DNA of 64,000 nucleotides from Streptomyces phaeoluteigriseus. GTDB taxonomy: Bacteria > Actinomycetota > Actinomycetes > Streptomycetales > Streptomycetaceae. Of the stretch, positions 1 through 8,195 are shown one piece after another (position 1 is the stretch's first letter; each line of letters opens with the position of its first letter). Location: NCBI RefSeq assembly GCF_001896135.2, contig NZ_MPOH02000023.1:1-64000 (forward strand). Reading direction: 5' to 3'. Both the position numbers and the translations under genes were made by a program. The notes beneath the pieces are model-generated. The model saw nothing but the letters and a program-made list of their open reading frames with translations. It made no database searches and was not told the origin of the DNA.

Positions 1-151
1 CCCCCACCCCCAGCGCCCCGCCCCAGCGCCTCGGCGCACGCCTGCCCCGGCGTGCGCGGGGCGTCCGCGCACCGGGAACTCCCGGGGAGCAAAGTCGCGT
101 CATTGGCATGGACCTGTCCACAACTGATGGCTACCCTCGACCCATCCGTAC

Positions 152-163
152 GAGAGCGCTCTC
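152..163. promoter_or_regulatory. LacI-type palindromic operator candidate
   Basis: The 12-bp perfect palindrome GAGAGCGCTCTC lies about 54 bp upstream of the GTG of the protease gene. Its GAGCGCTC core is the same as in operators bound by Streptomyces LacI-family sugar repressors such as CebR (TGGGAGCGCTCCCA). The palindrome is seen directly; binding by a LacI-family protein is inference. Confidence 0.45.
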
Positions 164-216
164 AACACGCGGTTGTTCCACCCCCACCTTGCTGGAACGA
201 CGAAGGGGCAACTCCC

Positions 217-1382
217 GTGAGACACCGCAGACTCAAGTACGCCGGACTCGCCGTCCTGCTCATGGCCGGCAGCTGGACCACCGGCTCCGTCCTGCCCGCG
301 GCGGCGCAGGACTCCCCCGCACCGGCCGTGACCGATGCCGCGCCGGTCTCCCCCGGACTGCTGACCGCGATGCGGCGCGACCTCGGCCTGTCGGAGCGTC
401 AGGCGCGGGAACGACTCGCGGCCGAGCGCACCGCCACCGCGGTCGAACCACAGGCCCGCCGGGCCGCCGGAACCTCCTACGGCGGCGCGTGGTTCGACGC
501 GGAGGAAGGGCGGCTGACCGTGGCCGTCACCTCCGACGCCTCCCCCACCACCCTGCGCGCGGTCCGATCCACCGGCGCCGCCGTCCGCACCGTCGAGCAC
601 AGCGCGCGGGAACTCGATACGGCGAAGGCGCGCCTCGACCGGCTGGCCGCCCCGCAGGGCGTGAGCAGCTGGCATGTCGATCCCGAGGCCAACGCGCTGG
701 TGGTCGAGGTGGTCCGGGACCAGGCCGCCGACAACGATGTCCGCCGGTTCGTCTCCCAGGCTCGCCAGGCCGGCCCCGTCAGCGTCGAGACGGTCGCCGC
801 CGCGCCGCGGACCTTCGCCGCGGGCACGGTCGGCGGTGACCCGTACTACACGGGCAACGTCCGCTGCTCCATAGGCTTCTCGGTGCACGGCGGTTTCGTC
901 ACCGCGGGGCACTGCGGCCGGGCGGGCGCCGGTGTCAGCGGCTGGGACCGCTCCTACATCGGCACGTTCCAGGGCTCGTCGTTCCCGGACAACGACTACG
1001 CCTGGGTGAACGTGGGCAGCGGCTGGTGGACCGTCCCCGTCGTGCTCGGCTGGGGAACCGTTCCCGATCAGCTCGTGCGCGGCTCGGCCGAGGCGCCGGT
1101 CGCAGTTCGATCTGCCGGTCGGGCTCCACGACGCACTGGCACTGCGGCAGCGTGCTCGCCAAGAACGAGACGGTGAACTACAGCCAGGGCGCGGTGCACC
1201 AGATGACGAAGACCAGCGTGTGCGCCGAGCCCGGCGACTCCGGCGGCTCGTTCCTCAGCGGTGACCAGGCGCAGGGCGTCACGTCGGGCGGCTGGGGCAA
1301 CTGCGCCGGCGGTGGGCAGACCTGGTTCCAGCCGGTCAACGAGATACTCAACCGCTACGGGCTGACGCTGCACACGGCCTGA
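217..1382 (+). pseudogene. Streptogrisin-like S1 serine protease, frameshifted
   Basis: A secreted chymotrypsin-fold protease of the alpha-lytic/streptogrisin family. The GTG at 217 follows GAAGGGG and opens a signal peptide (hydrophobic stretch AGLAVLLMAGSW, then AAA cleavage region), a pro-region of about 150 residues, and a protease domain beginning near VGGDPYY. Catalytic residues are visible: His in TAGHCG, Asp in NDYAWV and Ser in GDSGGS. The first frame runs to about 1100 and the remainder (CRSGSTTHWHCG to the C-terminus at 1382) is one frame over. Restoring one G near 1101-1103 gives the expected APVGSSICRSG. This is either a real single-base deletion or a sequencing error. The family is certain; whether the gene is active is not. 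Confidence 0.85.
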
Positions 1383-1479
1383 TCCGCGGCGGACCCGGGG
1401 ACCTCGGCCTTGCAGCCCGGCCAGGCCCCCGGGGTCGTGCGACCGCACAGCCCGCGCCCGCCCCGATCACCGCGCGCGG

Positions 1480-1983
1480 TCAGTTCTCCAGCGCCAGGCG
1501 CATGAGCGTGAGGTCGAACCACCGGCCGAACTTCAGCCCGGCCTCGCGCACCGTGCCCACCTCCGTGAACCCGAACCGCCGGTGCAGCCGGATCGACGTG
1601 GCGTTGCCCGACTCGATGCCGGCGATCATGCTGTGGTGCCCGGCCCCGCGCGCCGCGTCGACGAGTGCGCCCAGGAGTGCGCCGCCGATACCGAGCCCCT
1701 GGCTGCCTTCACGGACGTAGACGGAGTTCTCCACGGTGTGGCGGTAGCCGTCGAGGTCGCGCCACGGGCCGTAGACCGCGAACCCGACGACCTCGCCGTC
1801 CTCGCCGCCGGTCTCCGCGACGAGCGCCGAGCCCCGTGCGAGGTGTACGGCGAGCCAGGCAACGGCGTCGGCCGGTGACTGCCGGGTGTCGGTCCACAGG
1901 GCCGTCGAGGTGGCGACGGCGTGGTTGCGGATGACGCGGATCGCCTCGCCGTCGGCCGTCGTCGCCGGACGGACCCGCACCAC
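1480..1983 (-). CDS. GNAT-family N-acetyltransferase (phosphinothricin acetyltransferase-like)
   Basis: An acetyl-CoA-dependent N-acetyltransferase. The order matches phosphinothricin-type GNATs: RPATTADGEAIRVIRNH at the N-terminus, a WR-containing GFAVYGPWRDLDGYRHT strand, and the acetyl-CoA loop SQGLGIGGALLGALVDAA followed by SIRLHRRFGFTEVGT. I chose the GTG at 1983 (VVRVRPATT) because it fits the usual family N-terminus. An ATG at 2010 is also in frame, but it would overlap the start codon of the divergent regulator at 2009. The substrate is unknown; amino acid or antibiotic-like amines are possible. It is divergent from an XRE-cupin regulator and an MFS exporter, which suggests joint control. 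Confidence 0.85.
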   Translation of the reverse strand: MVRVRPATTADGEAIRVIRNHAVATSTALWTDTRQSPADAVAWLAVHLARGSALVAETGGEDGEVVGFAVYGPWRDLDGYRHTVENSVYVREGSQGLGIGGALLGALVDAARGAGHHSMIAGIESGNATSIRLHRRFGFTEVGTVREAGLKFGRWFDLTLMRLALEN

Positions 1984-1993
1984 CTCGCGCTTC

Positions 1994-2003
1994 TCATATA
2001 TTG
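1994..2003. promoter_or_regulatory. Shared AT-rich bidirectional -10 region
   Basis: The AT-rich stretch TCATATATTG stands out in otherwise GC-rich DNA between the two divergent genes. On the + strand, TATATT lies about 6 bp before the ATG at 2009, which would give a leaderless mRNA. On the - strand, an overlapping TATA-like hexamer sits about 14 bp before the GTG at 1983. Assignment as a promoter is inference from position and composition. Confidence 0.4.
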
Positions 2004-2008
2004 TCACC

Positions 2009-2599
2009 ATGTCCAACATAGTAGATCCCCTGGTGGAGCGGATCGCCGTCCGCGTGCACACCGAGCGCGAGCGTCGCGGCTGGACCCTCAACCAGCTGGC
2101 CGAGGCCTCCGGGGTCTCCCGGGCCATGATCCACCGGATCGAGCGGGGCGAGAGCAGCCCCACGGCCGTCGTGCTCGGCAAGCTGTCGGCCGCGTTCCGG
2201 CTCAGCGTCTCCTCGCTGCTGGCGCTGGCCGAGGGCGAGTCGCACGGGCCCGACGCCGCGGGCGGTGTTCGCCGGCACGACGACGCGGCCGAGTGGCGCG
2301 ACCCGGCCACCGGCTACCGGCGCCGTCAGATCACCGGGCCGCGCTTCCCCGTGGAGACGGCGGAGATCCGGCTGCCCGCCGGGGCGGAGGTGTCGTATCC
2401 GGCGGCGTCCTTCGCGTTCGCCCGCCAGGTCGTGTGGGTGCTGGACGGGCGGCTGACCTTCCACGAGGGTCCCACCGTCCACGACCTCGGCCCCGGTGAC
2501 ACCGTGGAACTCGGCGAGCCAGCGCCCTGCACCTTCGCCAACGACGGCGACGCCGAATGCCGGTACGTGGTCATCCGCGCCCAGGCCGACCGGCCGTGA
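2009..2599 (+). CDS. XRE-family regulator with C-terminal cupin domain
   Basis: A DNA-binding transcriptional regulator. Residues about 10-65 form a classic helix-turn-helix (RRGWTLNQLAEASGVSRAMI, then HRIERGESSPTAVVLGKLSAAF). Residues about 105-190 form a single-domain cupin (VVWVLDGRLTFHEG, LGPGDTVELGEPAPCTF), which usually senses a small ligand. There are 196 residues, typical of the family. The ATG has no ribosome binding site and directly follows a TATATT element, so translation is probably leaderless. Its stop overlaps the start of the downstream MFS exporter by 4 nt (GTGA), a sign of translational coupling. It probably regulates the exporter and the divergent acetyltransferase. Confidence 0.9.
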   Translation: MSNIVDPLVERIAVRVHTERERRGWTLNQLAEASGVSRAMIHRIERGESSPTAVVLGKLSAAFRLSVSSLLALAEGESHGPDAAGGVRRHDDAAEWRDPATGYRRRQITGPRFPVETAEIRLPAGAEVSYPAASFAFARQVVWVLDGRLTFHEGPTVHDLGPGDTVELGEPAPCTFANDGDAECRYVVIRAQADRP

Positions 2600-3810
2600 G
2601 CGGCCCGGCCCTCCCCCGGTACGGCACGCTGCTGCTCGCGTGCACCGCGGCGACGGCGATCGCCAACAACTACGCCCTCCAGCCCGCCCTCACCGACGTG
2701 GCCGACGACCTCGGACTGTCCGCGACCACGACGGGGCTGATCCCCACGGCCACCCTCGTCGGGTGCACGGCGGGCTTCGCCCTGCTGTTGCCGCTCACCG
2801 ACCGGGTCGCCCCGCACCGGCTGATCGGCGTGCAGCTGTGCGTGCTGGCCGCCGCGCTCACGCTGGCCGCCGCCGCGCCCGACGCGCCGGTGCTGCTGAC
2901 CGCCTGTCTGCTCATCGGCGCGATGGCGGGGGTCGCGGCGCAGGCCGGGGCCATCGCGGGCCGGTACGCCGCGCCCGGCCGACGCGGCACCGCCATGGCC
3001 ACGGTCGCCACCGGCCTGTCGGCGGGCATCCTGCTGAGCCGCTGGGCCGGCGGGAGCCTGGCCGACCTCCTCGGCTGGCGCCGGATGCTGCTCGTCTTCG
3101 CCGGGCTCGCCCTGCTCGGCGCGTTCGCCACCGGGCGGCTCCTGCCGCGCGACCGGCCACGCCCGCAGGGCGGTTACCCGGCCGCGCTCGCCGCACTGGC
3201 GCCGCTGCTGCGCCGGCACCGCCCGCTGCGCCGCGCCGTGATCACGGGCGGCCTGTGGTACTTCGCCTTCAACGTCGTCTGGGTGGCCCTCTCCCTGACG
3301 CTGGCGCGTCCGCCGTACTCGCTCGACGCCACCGCCATCGGCCTGTACAGCCTGGCCGGTCTCCTCGGATTCGCCGCGCTGCCGTTCACCGGTCGGCTGG
3401 TCGACCGGTACACGCCGGGCCGGGTCACCGTCGGGGCCATGGGGGTCGCCGCGCTCGGCACGGCGGTCCTGGCCGCCGGTTTCCCGCACCCGGTCCCGAC
3501 CGTGCTGGGGCTGGCCCTGTTCGACGCGGGCTGCTTCGCCGCGCAGGCCGCCAACCAGAGCATCGTCGTGGCCGTCGACCCCGACCGCTCCGGCAGTCTC
3601 ACCGGCGTCTACCTCGTGCTCTACTTCGCCGTCGGCGCGCTGGGCACGGCCGCCACCGCCCCGCTCCTCGACGCGTTCGGCTGGCGCGGCACGGTCCTGA
3701 CCGCCCTGGCTGCCCTCCTCACCGCCGCGGGCCTCGCCGCCGCCCGCCACAGGAAGAGGGAACCGGCGGGCACCGCCCGGGACACCGGCCCGGCGCCGTT
3801 TCCCCGGTGA
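2596..3810 (+). CDS. MFS transporter
   Basis: A 404-residue major facilitator with about 12 hydrophobic segments across its whole length. The signature between helices 2 and 3 (LLPLTDRVAPHRLIG) and the repeat-half equivalent (FTGRLVDRYTPGRVTVG) fit a drug/sugar-efflux type MFS. The GTG at 2596 overlaps the regulator's TGA by 4 nt, which decides the start; an in-frame upstream start at 2557 would lie inside the regulator. The substrate is unknown. The pairing with an XRE-cupin regulator and a GNAT suggests export or detoxification of an amine-type compound. Confidence 0.85.
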   Translation: MSGPALPRYGTLLLACTAATAIANNYALQPALTDVADDLGLSATTTGLIPTATLVGCTAGFALLLPLTDRVAPHRLIGVQLCVLAAALTLAAAAPDAPVLLTACLLIGAMAGVAAQAGAIAGRYAAPGRRGTAMATVATGLSAGILLSRWAGGSLADLLGWRRMLLVFAGLALLGAFATGRLLPRDRPRPQGGYPAALAALAPLLRRHRPLRRAVITGGLWYFAFNVVWVALSLTLARPPYSLDATAIGLYSLAGLLGFAALPFTGRLVDRYTPGRVTVGAMGVAALGTAVLAAGFPHPVPTVLGLALFDAGCFAAQAANQSIVVAVDPDRSGSLTGVYLVLYFAVGALGTAATAPLLDAFGWRGTVLTALAALLTAAGLAAARHRKREPAGTARDTGPAPFPR

Positions 3811-3863
3811 CCGACGACTCCGGCGGGCCGGGCCGACTCCGCCCGCCCTGATGCGTGGCGTGC

Positions 3864-3891
3864 GGCGTCCGGCGTCCGGCGTCCGGCGTCC
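3864..3891. repeat. Heptanucleotide tandem repeat (GGCGTCC)x4
   Basis: Four perfect head-to-tail copies of GGCGTCC followed by GGCGGC, in the 205-bp spacer between the MFS gene and the kinase. The period of 7 is not a multiple of three and the repeat lies outside recognised genes. No function can be assigned. The rest of the spacer (3811-4015) shows no gene. Confidence 0.9.
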
Positions 3892-4015
3892 GGCGGCAAA
3901 GGGGTGACGAGCACGGCCGTCCTGCAACCGCCCTGGCCGGAAATGTGTCTTCGTCCGCGTAACCCGATGTGCCGGGATACGGCATCGAGGGCGTACTGCG
4001 GGCTGGGGGACGGCG

Positions 4016-5668
4016 ATGAACGCATGGGCTGTACCGGGGTACTCCGAGTCGCTCGAACTCGGGTCCGGGGCGAGCGGGCGGGTGGTGCTGGCCGTCCATG
4101 AGCCGACCGGCGTGCCGGTCGCGGTGAAGTACCTCAGCGAGTCGCTGCGGACGCGGCCGGGCTTCGTGCACGGGTTCCGTGCCGAGGCCGAGTTGCTCGC
4201 CGGGCTGCGGAGCCCCCACGTGGCCGGTCTCTACGAGTACGTCGAGGCGACGAACGGCGCCGCCATCGTGATGGAACTGGTGGACGGCGTCTCCCTGCGG
4301 ACCGCGCTGGCCCGGCAGGGCCCCCTGGCGCCGGAGGCGGCGCTGGTCGTCCTCAAGGGTTCGCTGCTCGGGCTGGCCGACGCGCACCGGGCCGGCGTCG
4401 TCCACCGGGACTACAAGCCGGAGAACGTGCTGGTCTCGCCCGAGGGCGTGTCCAAGCTGGTCGACTTCGGCATCGCGGTCGACGCCGGTGTGCGGGCCGG
4501 TGTCGCGGGGACGCCCTCCTACATGGCTCCGGAGCAGTGGACCGGTGCCCCGGCCTCACCCGCCGGGGACGTGTACGCCGCCACGGCCACCTTCTTCGAG
4601 TGCCTGACGGGGCGCAGACCCTACGCGGGCGACAACATGGCCGAACTGGCGCTGCAACACGTCGAGGGCGCGATCCCGGTCGCGGAGGTGCCCGACGCGG
4701 TGCGCTCACTGGTCGGCCGGGGGCTGGCCAAGTCACCGGAGCACCGGCCCTCGGACGCGGCGGCGTTCGTCGCGGAGCTGGAGGGGGTCGCCGTAGCGGC
4801 GTACGGAAGTGACTGGGAGGAGCGGGGACGGGGCCGGCTGGCCGCGCTCGTCGCGCTGCTGCTGTTCCTGCATCCGACCGCCCGGGAGGTGCCGGACACC
4901 GCCACCGACACGGCTCGGACGGTGTTCACGCGCGGTGCGGGCCGCGCCGGGCTGCGTCCGTGGCGGCCCACCTGGCCGGGGCTCGCGGTGTCCGTGGCCG
5001 CCGTGCTCGTGGCGATCCTCGCGGCGCGGGGCATCGGCGAGGACGCCGCGGCGGCCTCCGGGGAGGCGGGGCAGGTGCTGGCCACGACCCGCGCCGTCCC
5101 GGCCACGCCCGCCGGAACGTCCCCGGCCGGCACCGCGACGCCCTCGGAGACACCTTCCTCCCCGCCGTCCGCGGGCGCCTCGTCCGGCAGCCTCGCTCCC
5201 CCGCCGGCCTCCGTCACCCCCTCGGCCTCCACGTCAGGGACCCCGCCCGGCGCGAGTACCGGCACGGGTACGACGACCGGGGAGCCCACGGTGTCGCCTT
5301 CGCCCACCGGGACGACCGGCACCTCCGCGCCCCCGGGCCCGGCCGCGGTCAAGGACGTCGCCGTGACCGGCTTCCGGCAGACCGGGCCAGGCACGGCCAC
5401 GGCGACGATCACCGTCACGACCGACGGCACCGGCCCGTTCTCCGTCACCGTCGGCTGGTTCACGGGCGACACCGCCGGTCAGCCGGGGGCCGGCGACGGG
5501 ACGCCGGCGACGACGCGGCACAGCGGTGCCACGCAGTACTCGTTCGCCGTCGACCACGCCTTTTGGGGCACCGGCTGCTACTGGACGGTCCAGGTCGGCA
5601 CCGGCCCCGCGTCCGCCGACGGCGGCGCCTCCCAACAACTCCTGACCCGGCGGTGCGAACTGCGATGA
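4016..5668 (+). CDS. Membrane-anchored Ser/Thr protein kinase with extracytoplasmic Ig-like domain
   Basis: A Hanks-type kinase. Its glycine loop is LGSGASGRV (residues 15-23), the ATP lysine is K38 in VAVKYL, the catalytic loop is HRDYKPEN (130-137), and DFG is at 150-152 and APE at 171-173. A transmembrane helix follows at about 320-337, then a Pro/Ser/Thr-rich linker (roughly 350-445) and a beta-rich C-terminal domain of about 100 residues (VAVTGFRQTGPGTATATI onward) with two Cys that could form a disulfide. The linker and terminal domain would lie outside the cell, as in receptor kinases, but there are no PASTA repeats. The ATG at 4016 follows GGGGGACG. It overlaps the next gene by 4 nt (ATGA). 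The ligand and substrates are unknown. Confidence 0.92.
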   Translation: MNAWAVPGYSESLELGSGASGRVVLAVHEPTGVPVAVKYLSESLRTRPGFVHGFRAEAELLAGLRSPHVAGLYEYVEATNGAAIVMELVDGVSLRTALARQGPLAPEAALVVLKGSLLGLADAHRAGVVHRDYKPENVLVSPEGVSKLVDFGIAVDAGVRAGVAGTPSYMAPEQWTGAPASPAGDVYAATATFFECLTGRRPYAGDNMAELALQHVEGAIPVAEVPDAVRSLVGRGLAKSPEHRPSDAAAFVAELEGVAVAAYGSDWEERGRGRLAALVALLLFLHPTAREVPDTATDTARTVFTRGAGRAGLRPWRPTWPGLAVSVAAVLVAILAARGIGEDAAAASGEAGQVLATTRAVPATPAGTSPAGTATPSETPSSPPSAGASSGSLAPPPASVTPSASTSGTPPGASTGTGTTTGEPTVSPSPTGTTGTSAPPGPAAVKDVAVTGFRQTGPGTATATITVTTDGTGPFSVTVGWFTGDTAGQPGAGDGTPATTRHSGATQYSFAVDHAFWGTGCYWTVQVGTGPASADGGASQQLLTRRCELR

Positions 5669-6324
5669 CCACCCCCGACAGCGGCCCGCCCGCACCCGAT
5701 GCCCTCCCCGCTGTGGGACCCGACGCCCGGGACGACGAGTACAGCGCGACCGTGCTGGCCAGTCACTGGGTCCAGCGGCCCGACCCCGGGTCCGTCCCCA
5801 CCGTCCTGGCCGACCCGGCGTCCGCCCCCGGCGACGCGACCGTCCTGCGCTTCGGTCCCGGCGTGACCGCGGCGCTCGCCCGGCGCCCGTGTCCGACCCC
5901 GCCCACGCTCGTGACGCCCCCCGCTCCGCGCCGCCGTCCGCAACGGCACGCACTGCCCGTGCTCGTACTGGTCGCCGCCGTCCTCTTCCTGTTCTGGCGC
6001 GAGCCCACGGCATCGGCGACGGGCGTGCGCGAGGTCTCGGTGACGGCCGCGCGGGAGACCCTGGGCTGTGACACGACCGCCGGCATCGTCGGAGTCGTCC
6101 GCACCGACGGCCGGCCCGGCACGCTCTCCTACCGGTGGGTGCGCAGCGACGGCACCTCCTCCGACGTCCGGCACACCACGGTCGCACGGGGACAGCGGCA
6201 GGTGCGGCTCGAGTTGCTGTGGAGCTTCGAGGGGCCGGGCCGTCACGCGGCGGTGGCGGAGCTGCGGTTGCTGACGCCCGAGCGGCGGTCGGCCGAGATC
6301 CGGTTCCTGTACGCCTGCCCCTGA
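5665..6324 (+). CDS. Single-pass membrane protein coupled to the kinase
   Basis: A 219-residue protein with a cytoplasmic-looking acidic/Pro-rich N-terminus, one transmembrane helix (HALPVLVLVAAVLFLFW, about residues 93-110) and an extracytoplasmic beta-rich domain of about 105 residues. That domain (VREVSVTAARETLGCD, LSYRWVRSDG, ending FLYACP) has the same layout as the kinase's C-terminal domain, with a Cys pair near its ends. The ATG overlaps the kinase stop as ATGA, so the two are translated together. It may be a phosphorylation target or co-receptor of the kinase; that is inference. No enzymatic motif is visible. Confidence 0.75.
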   Translation: MTTPDSGPPAPDALPAVGPDARDDEYSATVLASHWVQRPDPGSVPTVLADPASAPGDATVLRFGPGVTAALARRPCPTPPTLVTPPAPRRRPQRHALPVLVLVAAVLFLFWREPTASATGVREVSVTAARETLGCDTTAGIVGVVRTDGRPGTLSYRWVRSDGTSSDVRHTTVARGQRQVRLELLWSFEGPGRHAAVAELRLLTPERRSAEIRFLYACP

Positions 6325-6357
6325 TCGTGCCCGGCGGAGGTACAAAGGAGGAGAGGA

Positions 6358-7452
6358 GTGGACGCGACTGTCCTGCGCCTCCCGTCGTACCGAGAGGAGG
6401 CCACGGCAGCCATGAGGACGATCGGAACAGGTGCCCCGAGCCCGCGCACGTGGCTGGGGGAGGGCCTTTTCACACGCGTCGCCGGCCCGGACGGCGTCCG
6501 TAACCGCGCCCGCATCCACGGCACGCCCGGCCCCCGCTGGTTCGGACCCGAGCGCCCCGTCCGCCAGGTGCACGGCGACGCCTCGATGTTCGTCGGCGGA
6601 CTGTCCGCCCTGCTGCTCCAGTCGCTGCATCCGCTCGCCATGGCGGCCGTCGCCGCACACTCGGGGTTCCGCGGCGACCCGTGGGGCCGCCTCCAGCGCA
6701 CCAGTACCTTCCTCGCCACGACGACCTACGGCACCGCCGAGCACGCCCAGCGGGCCTGCGACCAGGTCCGGGCCGTCCATGAACGCGTCCGCGGGGTCAC
6801 CGCGGGCGGCGAGCCCTACCGTGCGTCGGACCCCCATCTGCTGGCCTGGGTGCACGTCGCCGAGGTCGACAGCTTCCTCCGCGCCCACCAGCGCTACGGA
6901 CTGCGGCCCCTGTCCGACGCCGAGTGCGACGGGTACGTGGAGGACACGGCACGGATCGCCGTCGCCCTCGGCATCCCCGATCCGCCGCGCACCACGAAGG
7001 AACTGGCGGCGCGGTTGTCGGCGTACCGCCCGGAGCTGCGCGCCACGCCCGAGGCCCGGGACACCGCCCGCTTCCTCCTGCTGAGCCCGCCCGTCCCGTT
7101 CGTCGCCCGCCTGCCCTACTGCGTGCTGGCCGCCAACGCCGTGTCGCTGCTGCCCGACTGGGCCGCAACCGAGCTGCGCCTCCCACGGCTCGCCGTCGTC
7201 GACAACCTGTGTGTACGACCGCTCGGCACGGCGATGACGGCGGCGATCCGCTGGGCCCTGGTGCCGACCAGCGCGCGGCGCTCACTCCGCCCGCCTGACG
7301 TACCGGTGCCGGTGCCGCGCGGGCTCGTGGCCGCGCCGCTCAGGTGCAGGAGTCGCTCAGCACCCGACGCTCCTTCGCCGAGGGGTCGTTCACGGTGGTC
7401 GGCGTACCGCTGTCGAGGGCCGCGCGAGCCGCCTTCACCGACCTGCCCCTGA
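6358..7452 (+). CDS. DUF2236 / MpaB-type oxygenase
   Basis: A member of the DUF2236 family, which includes fungal MpaB and bacterial latex-clearing-protein relatives, several of them heme-dependent oxygenases. Conserved-looking segments are VHGDASMFVGGLSALLLQSLHPLAMAAV without its last residues (about residues 72-98) and HLLAWVHVAEVDSFLRA (about 160-176). The GTG at 6358 is supported by a near-perfect AAAGGAGG six bases upstream. The last 45 or so residues (after RPPDVPVPVP) are low-complexity and lie antisense to a PASTA-protein remnant, so the natural stop has probably been lost. The substrate is unknown. Confidence 0.8.
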   Translation: MDATVLRLPSYREEATAAMRTIGTGAPSPRTWLGEGLFTRVAGPDGVRNRARIHGTPGPRWFGPERPVRQVHGDASMFVGGLSALLLQSLHPLAMAAVAAHSGFRGDPWGRLQRTSTFLATTTYGTAEHAQRACDQVRAVHERVRGVTAGGEPYRASDPHLLAWVHVAEVDSFLRAHQRYGLRPLSDAECDGYVEDTARIAVALGIPDPPRTTKELAARLSAYRPELRATPEARDTARFLLLSPPVPFVARLPYCVLAANAVSLLPDWAATELRLPRLAVVDNLCVRPLGTAMTAAIRWALVPTSARRSLRPPDVPVPVPRGLVAAPLRCRSRSAPDAPSPRGRSRWSAYRCRGPREPPSPTCP

Positions 7453-7610
7453 AGTCGGGCATCTTCCCGCCGGCCCCGGTCGGTGCCGCCTCCCCCTTCG
7501 TCGGGCACGTCTCGTCCAGCCTCGCCGAGCCGAGGTCGAGTGCCCTGTCGGTGCACACCGAGGTGCCCGCCCTCACCTTCGGTACGGGCCGGTCACCGCA
7601 GACCACTCGT
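7340..7610 (-). pseudogene. Remnant of a PASTA-domain protein
   Basis: Reading the - strand gives VCGDRPVPKVRAGTSV, LDLGSARLDETCP and then KMPDFRGRSVKAARAALDSG. This is the pattern of small secreted Streptomyces proteins with two PASTA-like modules (MPDxxGKSVKxARxxL). Neither a signal peptide nor the first module's start is present upstream of about 7610, and the second module stops early at LSDSCT. Hence a fragment truncated at both ends. Similarity was judged by eye, so the family call is moderate. Confidence 0.45.
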
Positions 7611-7668
7611 GAAGAAGCGGTGAAGTCGGGGGGTTGCGGGTGTCGAGCGGCGGTCCCGGGAACCCGCC

Positions 7669-8046
7669 TCACGCCGCCCGTACGCGTACCCGCTCCCGCG
7701 CCGGGGCCGGGCGGGCCGGGGCGGAGGATATGCGGGCGGGGGTCTGGGGGGCGCGTACCGGGCGGACTCGGTAGGTGGTCTTCGTGGGGTCGGCGAGGGG
7801 GTCGCCGAGGGCGATGCGGCCGGCGGACAGGAGTTCGTCGCACTCGGCGGTGGGGAGGGCGACGTAGCAGCCGCCTCTGCCGGTGGTGGAGTCCAGGGGG
7901 CGCCAATAACTGTACCTGCGGCGGCCGTTGGCGTGCACGGTGACGAAGACCGGGGTGCGGGCGTCCGAGACGGTACGCAGGACGTCGGCCGTGGCCGGGG
8001 TGCGGGGCGCGTCGGCGGCCGGTGGCCTGATCGCGGTGAGCGGCAT
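7669..8046 (-). CDS. Conserved hypothetical actinobacterial protein
   Basis: A 125-residue protein with no recognised domain. The middle (VFVTVHANGRRRYSYWRPLD, then GGCYVALPTAECDELLSAGR and DPLADPTKTTYRVRPV) is ordered and mixed alpha/beta, while both ends are Ala/Pro/Arg-rich linkers. The start at 8046 has GAAAGAGG upstream. It stands alone downstream of htpG on the same strand, separated by the htpG terminator hairpin. I have seen similar small proteins in Streptomyces but cannot name a function. Confidence 0.65.
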   Translation of the reverse strand: MPLTAIRPPAADAPRTPATADVLRTVSDARTPVFVTVHANGRRRYSYWRPLDSTTGRGGCYVALPTAECDELLSAGRIALGDPLADPTKTTYRVRPVRAPQTPARISSAPARPAPARERVRVRAA

Positions 8047-8150
8047 CAGCGGTACCTCTTTCGGGGCAGGGACTCGAGACCGCCTACCCCGTCATGCCCG
8101 GAGTTGATCTCGTTTCCGGGCATTCTTCAGCACACCGCTGACATTCCGTC

Positions 8151-8183
8151 GTGGGCGGCGCCGCCGGGCGCGGCGCCGCCCAC
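8151..8183 (-). terminator. Hairpin terminator after htpG
   Basis: A perfect 13-bp stem (8151-8163 with 8171-8183) and a 7-nt loop, starting about 12 nt beyond the htpG stop. There is no U-tract, which is common for Streptomyces terminators. Confidence 0.7.
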
Positions 8184-8195
8184 CGGGCGGGCCCG

